Positions 51,001 to 62,703 of a stretch of 64,000 nucleotides of DNA are shown piece by piece; position 1 is the stretch's first letter; each line of letters opens with the position of its first letter. The stretch comes from Symsagittifera roscoffensis (taxonomy: Eukaryota; Xenacoelomorpha; Acoela; Convolutidae): positions 89,753,845 to 89,817,844 of the forward strand of contig NC_087062.1 of assembly GCF_963678635.1 (NCBI RefSeq). Direction: 5' to 3'. Below the pieces are notes generated by a model. That model worked only from the letters and a program-made list of their open reading frames with translations. It made no database searches and was not told where the DNA came from. Made by a program: the position numbers and the translations under genes.

Positions 51001-53480
51001 ACAACAGTCCAAATGCTTCTGCAACTCAAACACTCAAAACTCAAACAACTTCCATCCTTCGCAATCGCATCAAGACCCAGGTCCACGTCACAGCAACCAG
51101 AACTCTATGCAAGTCAGTTACATGACAAGCAACTATCAGTCAAATCCTCAGGCGCAGACTGACAGTCAAATAGTAGCCAGAAACAGCTCTTATTACAATG
51201 ATGGCAATGACATGAGATCCTCGATGCCCAGATACTTGTCCACACAAAACAGCATCAATAACAATAACAACAATGAAGGATACATGTCGGTCTATACTCA
51301 TCAGCAAGGATCCGGAGAACCCCTTCTGATCGCGAGCTTCCGAAAAATGAAAAAACAAAAACAGCCCGGACAACGCAGGAAGAAACAATTCAGACGTCCA
51401 AGAAATCAAATCCAGGAAGCTCCTCAGATAAACTTGAACGATGTTCCGCTTTGTAGATGTAGCACACCCGAGAACGCAAATGGATCGCAACCTGATTCCA
51501 GATTAGATAACCGGCGACGTCGACGAAGTTCCAGTATGGTTCCACAAGGCTATCAAAACAACCCTTCAGTCGATACTAAAACCGTGAAATTGTGCTGTTG
51601 TCAAGGTAAGACTGAACAAATAACCAAAGAAATCATCTACATGATGTTCAAAGAGAACCAAAAACCGATTAAAAAAGGCAAGCGTAACAACGATTGCGAC
51701 TGCGACGAATGTTCGGACGAAAGGCAAAATAGCAGAAAAACAGAAAGCAAAAGAAATACATGTACAAAAGAAGATGTTCAACAAATGATACTTCAATCAG
51801 AAAACATGATGCTGAGGCAGTGTTTGATGCATCAGTCAATGCTTATGGCTCAAAGCAACAGCAGAAGAAAGCATCGTAGCAGCAACCGAACACAAAATGA
51901 CAACGCGAACCAAACTACGGGATCACAATCTGGTGCAAATGCTAACCAATTTTCACAGAATGCACTGACATATCCGTATTCAAACGAAAATGGAAACTTT
52001 CCTCAACATAGGAGCATATTTGACGGTATTGATAGGTTCAATTTCAATAACCGCTACCAAGGATTCAGTCAGAACCTCAACAATAATAACAACATGTATA
52101 GTCAACGTCAAAATGATTACAGCAATCACAATGGTCAAAACCTGGAGCAGGTCGGGAAATGCTATTGTACTCCTGCAACCGATCCAAACGATCAAACTAT
52201 GGCCTCAAACAACCCTAATGAACAAAACACTGGTGTTTGTCATTGCCAACGAAACAGTGAGCCAAAACCAGAACCTTTTCAGCAACGAATTCAGCCTACA
52301 GTTGCTCATGCATCAGCTGGCAATTGTTACTGCAAGGCTGTGAGTTGCAAATGTGATGACGCTGCTTCTGACATTGACAGAGAAATAGAATTCAACACAG
52401 GACCTCAAACAAGCAACAAGAAGTTCCAAACTGTCACTGAATCCCGCTCGATAGGCTGCGAGTGTAAAAATGACAAGCGAGTTCAGAAGAATTCCCGCAA
52501 CTGTTGCTGCAAAACTAACACAAACAAAATGGCAGGTGAAAATGAAGAGACTTCTGAATTTTCAACGGACGATGACTCATCAAGTGAAGATGTGCCATGT
52601 CATTGTAATGATTCTTCTCAGTCGCAGAGCCGCTCGCGTTGTTTCAACCAATACGAATGTCCAAGTCCATGTAATGTACCTTTCACTAGACGGCCAATAA
52701 TGGGAGAGTCGCTTTACATGGACGAAAGTCTCCCCCCTCTTCATCCATTCTGGGGTCCAACATGTTCATTGCCACCAGGGGGCCCTAGGCCTTGTCAATC
52801 AATCCGAGATTACTACACCATGCAGTGTGGTCAGAATGATGGGTGCACTGCCGCCGGACCAGTAAATTTAACTCTTATAATAAATAATGCAGTTAAAAAA
52901 AAGCTGAATTTGATTTTTTTTCAGTGGGTTTCCCAGAATATGTGCAACTGTGGCTGTCTAGGAGGAAAAAAGACGTCAAAGAAAAAGAGTAAAGGATCAT
53001 CGGCAAGTATATTATAGTACGATTCTTACACTCAACAGAACACTGGTAAAAATCGCATTGGTTGAATCACAGGCATTGATATTCGATGACATATGACCAA
53101 ATTTGATGACATACGACCATCTATACAAGTTATAACTAATTTGAACAAATATATCTATAGTAACTTTTTAGAAAAGAAGCACCCGGTCTTCCAGGTCATC
53201 AACGCAAAAATCAGATTCGGTTAGTATTTTTGGATAGGCCACAATAAACAACTATTTTCACCAAAAATAAAACCAATTCTTTATCCAAGGTCAATATAAC
53301 TCGTTTTGCTTTTAGAAGTCGTCCGGGACGAAAAGCTCCAAGAGCTCATCTACGAAATCATCTACAAAACGATCATCCACAAAATCATCTACGGTTCCGA
53401 CAAACATTTCGGATCCCGTGTCAGAACCATTCAGCGAAGAAGTAGATGAGGAAGATGATGACAAGCTTCAAAAACCATAG
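48040..53480 (+). CDS. Cys-X-Cys, Asn/Gln/Ser-rich protein, copy 1 (truncated 3' end)
   Basis: Exons 48040-48403, 50910-52861, 52925-53002 and 53316-53480 join in phase (1,0,0) to 853 codons including stop. The first exon continues a coiled coil (LDSIAQLKNEQQKRDQ). The large exon is disordered, rich in N, Q and S, and studded with Cys pairs (CNC, CFC, CRC, CCC, CDCDEC, CYC, CHC, CKC, CEC) and basic patches (KKQKQPGQRRKKQFRRPR). The mini-exon ends CNCGCLGGKK, and the last exon is KSS repeats then acidic. After EEDDD the copy runs through the duplication breakpoint into KLQKP and a stop. The donor before the last exon is probably GC (TCG|GCAAGT). No signal peptide or membrane segment was seen. 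Function unknown; metal binding or disulfide cross-linking is only a guess. It could take its 5' end from 42910-43247. Confidence 0.75.
48820..48890 (-). repeat. tRNA-like SINE head (unit 1, second)
   Basis: Minus-strand A box TGGCGTAGAGG (48883-48873) is a perfect match to the pol III consensus. A B-box-like GTGATTCGATTT follows at 48842-48831. No full cloverleaf. Unit 2 copy near 56500-56570. Confidence 0.55.
49797..50030 (+). repeat. SINE-like repeat copy (unit 1, first)
   Basis: Starts near GGCTTTGGAATG and includes GGCGGCCGCATTACC, AGACCAAGTGG, TTATTAAGGTTCAATAATAA, TTTACGGGGG, CGATCATAAAACACTTGCTC and a GTATCC-CACC…CACGTTCC end. Four near-identical copies lie in the two units. Confidence 0.75.
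50112..50209 (+). other. Duplicated half-exon with stop, possible poison exon (unit 1)
   Basis: Copies the acceptor and first 95 or so bases of the large exon at 50910 (GGCNCKGDNSNSQAPGQCFC), but diverges after DQQSSQ into TAA. It is spliceable in the same phase from 48403, and inclusion would end translation after 32 codons. It arose with its upstream SINE-like repeat in a local duplication of about 790 bp (about 49797-50209 versus 50583-51003). Confidence 0.6.
50583..50828 (+). repeat. SINE-like repeat copy (unit 1, second)
   Basis: Same family as 49797-50030, with GGCTTTAGAATGCC start and CTCGCGCAAGAG variant. It directly precedes the true large exon, as the first copy precedes the half-exon. 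Confidence 0.75.
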
Positions 53481-54275
53481 AAAACTTCGTATCTCGAATA
53501 TTTTACAAACTTGAGCAGTCAAATTAGTAGACAAAATTTGCAACCCCTGAGAGTACTTTGACAGCTTCCCAACTAAAGGTTTAGGAATTTCAAACTAAAA
53601 AAAAAATTAATTTCAAGTTTTCTGAATTTTTTTTTGAAAAATAATGAAAACGTTCTGCCTCAAAAACTACAAAGAATTGAGCAGCCTTACTTAGAGACAA
53701 GAATCGCAACGCCTGAGAGTACTCGGACAGCACCCAACTACACGGTTAGAAATTTCAAATTTTGAAGAAAAACTGTTAAATTTGAGTTTTCTGAATCACA
53801 AAAAACGTCTCATCGCGAAAATTTTAAGAATTTGAGCCGTCATATTCAGGGGCAAGGTTCGCAACTCCTGGGTGTATCATCAAAAATTCCAACTACAGGA
53901 TTTAAATCTTCAAAATTTTTGAATTTTTTTTAAATCTAAGTGTTTTGAAAACTTTTGAAAAAATCATAAAACGTCATATCTCGAAAACAAGGATTTGAGA
54001 AGTGAGATTTGGAGGCAAGATTCGCAACACCTGAGAGTAACCGGACAGCCCTCAACTATAGGGTCGAGATTTCCAATATTTCACAAAATTTTTAAAAATT
54101 AAATTTTCTAGAAATTTTTGAAAAATTTCGAAAATTGCCGTATCTGGTAAACTAAAAGGATTTGGTTATTCATACATGGAAGCCAAAATCTCAACACCCG
54201 AGGAAACCCTGACATCATCCCACTATTAGATCACTAATTTCAAACTTGGTTGCAATATCGTATATTGCATTGGTT
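53475..54275. repeat. Diverged tandem repeat of about 160 bp, five copies (unit 2)
   Basis: Duplicate of the array at 45790-46590, carried along in the segmental duplication. Confidence 0.75.
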
Positions 54276-55724
54276 TTCAACCATTGCAACATACGATATG
54301 GCTAAAACGTGAAAAAAATATCTTTTAATAAAAATAATACGTTAAGAAAAGCTTAAACATGGCGAGATAGTGAAGCCCGAATTTGAATGTAATAGATTTT
54401 TTTTACAAAGAGATAAAATTTTCCAAAGCGTTTCAAAAAAAAACTAAATACCAATCCCATACATGTTCATGAAACCTGTTTTTATCAAACAGGAACTCCA
54501 GCAAGCATGCCAAGCAAGAAAATGGAAAATCAAATTAGCCAATAAACAAAACCTACGAAGTGGAATCAAGGCCGACAATCTTTGAGCAGACACCAGTTGA
54601 GACAAAATAAAAAACTGATTTTGTAAACAACTTTTAACAGTTTTAAGTCGCCACCTGAAACTGCCCTGTATTAACTTATACCCACCCGGTACTTAAATTT
54701 GAATTTTCATAAAAACAAGCATCTCAGCTGCTTTGCGATTCATAAGCGTAACAAAGCCGAAAATACCTGAGAAGAAACCCTTCAAGACGAAAAAAATCCA
54801 AATTACTTTTAAAATTTTTCCCCTCAGAACAGACACACGCACTTAAAAATTTTTTGGACCTCAAAAAACGCTTAGGCCAGTAACTCGATACAAAAAAAAC
54901 CAATGAAGCCGAAAAAAAGACAAATTAAAAAGAAAATGTAACAACGTAATAATCAAATTTCGATTCGACCGGATTTTTTTAAAATGCTGAAACACTAAGA
55001 GCAACTCAATGAAAATAGTCTGCAGCAAAAATAAACGATTTTCAAATGTGGCAACTAGGACGACAAAACGTAAGCAGACGAACATATGGCAAGCAATTTT
55101 ATATGAAACAGAAAATTTCTGTTTGAGAAAAACAGGTCCTGGTCAGATTCGAATCGAGGACCTTGGGCGTCCCAAGCATATTCATTACCTCCAAGCTAAG
55201 TTGACAGAGAAGGCATGGAAGTTTGAATTCATTATGAACCAAGATACAAGTGATTCAACTGATTTTGTTAAACTAGTTGTTAACCCGAAAAAAAAGCCTA
55301 CATTCCAATTTGATAACCCTTGCTATTCGCAAGCGTAGTGACATTAATTTTGGGCCAACCAACCCCAAAATTTATCTGAGGGTGCCAATATATACTTATT
55401 TTGAAGAGGAGCGCGCGCTGAAAAAACGCAAATTTTTGAACTTTGAACAACATTTTCCAAAAAGTGCCCAAAACGGCTAGAATATATTTTGTCGACAGAA
55501 AGGTCGACAAAATTGTCCCCTCGATAAAATCCTAGATCCACCCCTGCTTGAAAATGTCTGAGTCTGAAGGATCTTTCATCCCCTGAAGATGTAATTACCG
55601 GCTAAATTTTCAAATGATAATGATGAAAATAATAGTTTTGTTGCAGGTAGTTCAAAAACATTAGAAGAGACTTAATAGGTTCAAGCAACTTAAGTTCACA
55701 CACCAATCATTAATGTTCATTTAG

Positions 55725-58700
55725 AATCGACAGATGCTTGACAGCATTGCTGAGCTACAGAACGAGCAACAAAAACGCGACCAGGAATCAAACGAGAGAT
55801 CCGCTACTCTACTCCGAATGAAAGTACAGGAGACGTTCTACAGCGCATGTGATTGTCTCGACTCTGAGGAGAGCGATTGTTCTGAAAAGGGAACCCAGAC
55901 CCCTCGAAAGAAACAAAAGACTTGTTGTGACAAAGAAGAAGGGAAGTGTTACTGTTCAACCAATCAGGGAGGGGGTGATTTAGGTACTATTACTTTGAGG
56001 ATTTGCAACGAGTGTGATGGCGCCGGTGATCACAATTCGAACTCGAACAACAATAACCAACTGGCTCTTCCAGGTAATTGCAAGCAAAACCATGCCAACA
56101 TTCACATGCGATACAAAAATATGTACCAGAATATCAGCGTTAAAAAATTACTGTAAGAAACGGCAGCATATTTCATTTTTTGTACTTTTTTGAAAATTAC
56201 AAATCGGTTTTTCTCGAGAAGACTTTTTCGAAATCTTTTAATGACGTTCGAATCACGACTGAAAGGCTTTAATATGATATATTAATCAACTTTCTCCGAT
56301 AATTATTTGTGGTAGCAGATTTTGATTGGAAAATATAGAAATGAAAAAATTCAAACACACCCGAATATTAAGCTCCTCTCTAGTTTTCAAATGGTCGGAA
56401 CAATAACCAAATAGCCAAAATTCGGACAAGGCAAAATTTATTACTCTTTTGAATTAAAAATTCAAAGATTAAAAAAATGAGCAACATTTTTTGGCACGCA
56501 AAATCGAATCACGAATTTTTGTCTTCGCAGTCATGTTCGTTACCTCTACGCCAGAGGTGCGGATTAACGCATTGATTTTAACCTCGAAATAAACTTTTAA
56601 CAATTAGGTAGCAAGCCGACAGCCAATACTAAAAATTAACTTCATGAGAAAAATTGCATGCACAGCCCATATATGATCTAAGGGTGCCATATATGTAGAA
56701 CGCAAGTGGCTTCACATGTTTCGGAAACTAATTACTGAGCTTAACTCGACAACCATGAAGCTGAAAAAACATAAGCAAAAAGTTAGAATAGGAATCATAT
56801 ATACAATCGTTAGAACTCTGGATATAGACCAACACGGAATTTGCCTACGAATAAAGGATTTGTAAACTAAAAATTTAGAATCCCAAGCCTTAGGATGCCA
56901 GATACAAATTATTTGCCAGAAGTTAAAAAGTGGCCAGTAGCTTGATTCGAGTTTTGAAAATTCAGAATGTCATAAAAGTGATTGTTATGCGTTTTAGATC
57001 ATTGCATTTCAGATAATTGCATAACTTTCATATTTTTGGCAAACTTACCTATTTTTGCTCCGATCTCGGATTCCAAAAAAAAACACTTCCTCAAAAATTA
57101 GACCAAATTTAGGCCAGCTACTAAATGGCACAAAACCAACGAGTTACGCGATGAGAAACTGCACTCTCTATTCAATTCTACTGCAATTTTTGCATTCATT
57201 AAGCTACTCTATTATTGCCTTTCAATTGTCCGTCTACACGCATGTTACCCCTCTTAAATTGTAGTGGCACATTTCGCCCCTCATACATTTTACCATTCAT
57301 ATTTCACAATTTAAGTCTCGCAATAAAAGTGGGGCAAAATGAGCGGAGGGCGAAGTTTTTCAATAAATTTATTCTATGTATAGCTATTTTTCTGATTCTA
57401 TGGCCCTTTACTGAAATAAAATACTTAAAAAAATTTACAATTGAACAAAAACTAATGTTATATATTTTCCTGAATCTGCCTGAATTAAAACCCCAGGCTT
57501 TGGAATGCCAAGGCGGCCGCATTACCAGACCAAGTGGGAAGGAGACTGGAAATTATTAAGGTTCAATAATAAAGCAAACTCAATTTCTTACAAATTTGAA
57601 AGAAAAGTTGTTTACGGGGGAAAAAGTCTAATTCCCGATCATAAAACACTTGCTCTCGCAAGAGTAAGCATATTCATGATAACGGTTGTTGTATCCTCAC
57701 CTTTCTCGGTCCTGCACGTTCCTAGATAAATGAAAAACTATTCAAATAATCAGATTAAATAATCGGGAATCGCTGTAAAATGAATTAGAAAACAAAAATT
57801 CTTTCTTTAGGAGGATGTAATTGTAAAGGAGACAACAGTAACTCTCAAGCGCCTGGACAGTGCTTCTGCTCGACAAATATGCCTCCGGACCAGCAAAGTT
57901 TGCAATAACCTTTTTCTCCGTTTTCAAATTAGTATAAGAAGCTTGCTTACCAAAATTACTATTGATACGACAAATTTTTAAATAGATATCTCAATATAAT
58001 ACACAGCGGCGAAGCGAAAATTTGTATCACTTGCGATAAATTGGAAGCAAAGCATTGCAAGCTAGCCTCCAATGCAACTTTTCCGGACAAAAAATTCAGA
58101 TTCATAGATGCTGAAAAAACCACGGTCCGGCCGGGTACAGGAGAAAATCAGCAATACTTGCATTTACAGGAAAAATTGCTTACAGTACAAGAAAAATCCG
58201 TGATGGGGCAATTAGGCCGATAAAACATAAGCAGGCAAGCAATAGACCGACAATGCAAATTTTTCCGGAAAAAAGTTCAAACCCCAGGCTTTAGAATGCC
58301 AAGGCGGCCGCATTACCTCCAGACCAAGTGGAAAGGAGACTGGAAATTATTAAGGTTCAATAATAAAGCAAATTTAATTTCTTACAAATTTTAAATAAAA
58401 GTTGTTTACGGGGGAAAAGTCTAATTCTCGATCATAAAACACTTGCTCGCGCAAGAGTAATCATATTCATGATAACGGTTGTTGTATCTTGGCCTAATGT
58501 TTCTCGTTCCTACACGTTCCTAGATAAATGAAAAACTATTCAAATAATCTGATTAAATAATAGGGAATCGCTGCAAATTGAACTAGACAACAAAAATTCT
58601 TTATTTTAGGAGGATGTAATTGTAAAGGAGATAACAGTAACTCTCAAGCGCCTGGACAGTGCTTCTGCTCGACAAACGTTCCGCCGGACCAGCAAAGTTC

Positions 58701-61700
58701 ACAAGAGTCCAAATGCTTCTGCAACTCAAACACTCAAAACTATAACAGTTTCCATCCTTCGCAATCGCAACAAGACCCAGATCCACGGCACAGCAACCAG
58801 AACTCTATGCAAGTCAGTTACATGACAAGCAACTATCAGTCAAATCCTCAGGCGCAGACTGACAGTCAAATAGTAGCCAGAAACAGCTCTAATTCCAATA
58901 ATGGCAATGACATGAGATCCTCGATGCCCAGATACTTGTCGACACAAAACAGCATCAATGACAATAACAACAATGAAGGATACCTGTCGGTCTATACTCA
59001 TCAGCAAGCATCCGGAGAACCCCTTCTGATTGCCAGCTTCCGAAAAATGAAAAAACAAAAACAACCCGGACAACGCAGGAAGAAACAATTCAGACGTCCA
59101 AGAAATCAAAACCAGGAAGCTCCTCAGATAAACTTGAACGATGTTCCGCTTTGTAGATGTAGCACACCCGAGAACGCAAATGGATCGCAACCTGGTTCCA
59201 GATTAGATAACCGGCGACGTCGACGAAGTTCCAGTATGGTTCCACAAGGCTATCAAAACAACCCTTCTGTCGATACTAAAACCGTGAAATTGTGCTGCTG
59301 TCAAGGTAAGACTGAACAAATAACCAAAGAAATCATCTACATGATGTTCAAAGAGAACCAAAAACCGATTAAAAAAGGGAAGCGTAACAACGATTGCGAC
59401 GAATGTTCGGACGAAAGGCAAAATAGCAGAAAAACAGAAAGCAAAAGAAATACATGTACAAAAGAAGATGTTCAACAAATGATACTTCAATCAGAAAACA
59501 TGATGCTGAGGCAGTGTTTGATGCAGCAGTCAATGCTTATGGCTCAAAGTAACAGCAGAAGAAAGCATCGTAGCAGCAACCGAACACAAAATGACAACGC
59601 GAACCAAACTACGGGATCACAATCTGGTGCAAATGCTAACCAATTTTCACAGAATGCACTGACATATCCGTATTCAAACGAAAATGGAAACTTTCCTCAA
59701 CATAGGAGCATATTTGACGGTATTGATAGGTTCAATTTCAATAACCGCTACCAAGGATTCGGTCAGAATCTCAACAATAATAACAACATGTATAGTCAAG
59801 GTCAAAATGATTACAGCAATCACAATGGTCAAAACCTGGAGCAGGTCGGGAAATGCTATTGTACTCGTGCAACCGATCCAAACGATCAAACTATGGCCTC
59901 AAACAACCCTAATGAAGGAAACACTGGTGTTTGTCATTGCCAACGAAACAGTGAGCCAAAACCAGAACCTTTTCAGCAACGAATTCAGCCTACAGTTGCT
60001 CATGCATCAGCTGGCAATTGTTACTGCAAGGCTGTGAGTTGCAAATGTGATGACGCTGCTTCTGACATTGACAGCGAAATAGAATTCAACACAGGACCTC
60101 AAACAAGCAACAAGAAGTTCCAAACTGTCACTGAAACCCGCTCGATAGGCTGCGAGTGTAAAAAAGACAAGCGAGTTCAGAAGAATTCCCGCAACTGTTG
60201 TTGCAAAACTAACACAAACAAAATGGCAGGTGAAAATGAAGAGACTTCTGATTTTTCAACGGACGATGACTCATCAAGTGAAGATGTGCCATGTCATTGT
60301 AATGATTCTTCTCAGTCGCAGAGCCGCTCGCGTTGTTTCAACCAATACGAATGTCCAAGTCCATGTAATGTACCTTTCACTAGACGGCCAATAATGGGAG
60401 AGTCGCTTTACATGAACGAGAGTCTCCCCCCTCTTCATCCATTCTGGGGTCCAACATGTTCATTGCCACCAGGGGGCCCTAGGCCTTGTCAATCAATCCG
60501 AGATTACTACACCATGCAGTGTGGTCAGAATGATGGGTGCACTGCCGCCGGACCAGTAAATTTAACTATTATAATAAATAATGCAGTTAAAAAAAGGCTG
60601 AATTTGATTTTTTTTTCAGTGGGTTTCCCAGAATATGTGCAACTGTGGCTGTCTAGGAGGAAAAAAGACGTCAAAGAAAAAGAGTAAAGGATCATCGGCA
60701 AGTATATTATAGTACGATTCTTACACTCAACAGAACACTGGTAAAAATCGCATTGGTTGAATCACAGGCATTGATATTCGATGACATATGACCAAATTTG
60801 ATGACATACGACCATCTATACAAGTTACAACTAATTAGAACAAATATATCTATAGTGACTTTTTAGAAAAGAAGCACCCGGTCTTCCAGGTCATCAACGC
60901 AAAAATCAGATTCGGTTAGTATTTTTGGATAGGCCACAATAAACAACTATTTTCACCAAAAATAAAACCAATTCTTTATCCAAAGTCAATATAACTCGTT
61001 TTGCTTTTAGAAGTCGTCCGGGACGAAAAGCTCCAAGAGCTCATCTACGAAATCATCTACAAAACGATCATCCACAAAATCATCTACGGTTCCGACAAGC
61101 ATTTCGGATCCCGTGTCAGAACCATTCAGCGAAGAAGTAGATGAGGAAGATGATGACGATTATGCGGACGACATAAATGACGACGTGGACGATGACGAAG
61201 AAGAGGACACGGATACTGTCCCGACAGAACCAATATCCAAAACCACTTCTTCATCTGGTCCAAAAGCAAGTTCCACATCGCCGTCAAGAGCATCGTCAAT
61301 TACTGGATCCGCAACTAGAACATCAACAACATCTTCTGGAATAACTGGTTCGGCTGTCGGTGGCACAGGCGCATCTGAAGGGGCTGGCGATGACAATGAC
61401 TCCGATTCAGACAGTGATTTCGGTTCCGCAAATGCTTCAGATTACGCTGATTTGGAACTGTATTACGTTTCGGCAAATAACCAGCGGCCTCGTTTCCCAC
61501 AGAAGGTAAAACGATATAATTTTTTAAACGGAAATGCCAAATATTCATAATTTCAAAAATTTTAGTCATCACTGCGCCAAAGAAAAGGCACCAGTCAAAT
61601 TGAAAACTCTCAAGCGAATCGCTCATTCAGCAACAAAAGCAGAGGAGACTTCAGTAGAACTTATGCATCATCAAAACCAAACCAAAGTTTACACTCAGTG

Positions 61701-62703
61701 CCAGAAAACCCCGGCTATCTACAAGACACTGAGTCGTCTAGGACAAGAAGATCATTGAGCAGTCGCGCTTCGACACCTAGATTTGATAATGCAGCTAACT
61801 CAAAAGAGCCATCGGTAGTAAGTAACTTTTCACAACTCATACAGCAAGACCATCACTCGAGGATGATAAATGTTGTTGTTTTAGTATTCTTCCAAAAAAG
61901 AGCCCTTCGAAAAAGATTCGATATCAAGTGAAAAATCTGTAGTCAGAAGTAGGAATTCAAGTAACCCTAGTTTTTCAAAAGATGCTTCTTCGAATAAATC
62001 GAAAAGCGTGAGCAATAAAAGTGGCTCGAAAAGTTCGAACTCGTCTACAGTGCCCAAAACTATAGTTGCCGACAATATCAGTTCGATTTCTGGACAAAGT
62101 GCAGACAAAAGTTCGATTTATTCTTCAAAAAAACCGCTGAGCAGTAAAACATCGCTTTCAAAAACGGGTTCGAGTAAAAGTTCCTTTAAAACTCCTAGCT
62201 TTTCACAAGCGTCTTCGTTGAGCAGATCAACCAATGGTCAATCTGGGTCAAAATGGCGGTCAACCGACAATATTAGCTCAATGTCTGGCCAAAGCGCAGA
62301 CAAAAGTTCAATTTATTCTTCAAAAAATCCGTTGAGCAGCAAAACATCGCTTAAAACGGGTTCAACCAAAAGCTCCTCAAAACCACCTAGCTCTTCACAA
62401 GCGTCTTCTTGGAGCAGTGGTGTGGCAAAAACACCCAACTCATCTCGAGCATCATCGGCAGATTCGTTTTCGGAAGTTACAACTAAAGACAAAAAATCAT
62501 ACGATCTCTTATCTGTTGGAAACTCAAGTAGAGCTCCCAGCACTTCCAGTGGAAGTTCATGGAGGTCAGCTCTTAGCTCAACTCCAACAAAAACTAGGAG
62601 CCAAGCAGCTCCTCCTCCGAAGGACGCATACAGACCGAGGATCAGGCTATTTAGCAAATCGCCCAAAAACCCAAAGGCAAGCTTAATTTTTTTTTCATTT
62701 TAA
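55725..62703 (+). CDS. Cys-X-Cys, Asn/Gln/Ser-rich protein, copy 2 (complete 3' end)
   Basis: Exons 55725-56073, 58610-60555, 60620-60697, 61011-61505, 61566-61817 and 61885-62703 join in phase to 1313 codons including stop. The first three repeat copy 1 (97-99% by eye). Exon 61011 carries KSS repeats, an acidic block (DDDYADDINDDVDDDEEE) and Ser/Thr/Gly-rich sequence; the last exons are strongly Ser/Lys-rich. A 63-residue internal repeat occurs twice (about 62080-62200 and 62260-62390; DNISSISGQSADKSSIYSSK and DNISSMSGQSADKSSIYSSK). The exon 60620 donor is probably GC (TCG|GCAAGT). The copy has an acceptor at its 5' end but no upstream exon of its own, so its start is unclear (first Met 55734). 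The end may instead use a GC donor at 62677 into another exon. Function unknown. Confidence 0.75.
57490..57727 (+). repeat. SINE-like repeat copy (unit 2, first)
   Basis: Unit 2 counterpart of 49797-50030. Confidence 0.75.
57811..57908 (+). other. Duplicated half-exon with stop, possible poison exon (unit 2)
   Basis: Counterpart of 50112-50209: acceptor CTTTCTTTAG, same reading phase, TAA at 57906-57908. Its presence in both units shows that it predates the 7.69-kb duplication. Confidence 0.6.
58287..58530 (+). repeat. SINE-like repeat copy (unit 2, second)
   Basis: Unit 2 counterpart of 50583-50828. Confidence 0.75.

Larger units (their letters stand above)
45777..53461 (+). repeat. Segmental tandem duplication, unit 1 (7685 bp)
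   Basis: Matches 53462-61149 over its full length, differing by scattered substitutions and small indels. It begins AAGCTTCAAAAACCATAG and ends GAAGATGATGAC. The same breakpoint (GATGATGAC|AAGCTT) is seen at 45776/45777 and 53461/53462. At 61149/61150 the sequence instead continues into unique coding sequence, so the right end of unit 2 is the ancestral arrangement. Confidence 0.93.
53462..61149 (+). repeat. Segmental tandem duplication, unit 2 (7688 bp)
   Basis: Near-identical to unit 1. Differences include loss of 15 bases in a purine-rich run (after 55965), loss of 6 bases near 59399, and a T-run length change in the short intron at about 60609-60616. Confidence 0.93.

Noticed and set aside
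51140-51490. Minus-strand ORFs of 70-117 codons opposite the large Cys-rich exon (also 58840-59490, 51980-52195).
   Set aside because: Antisense shadows of a low-complexity coding exon.
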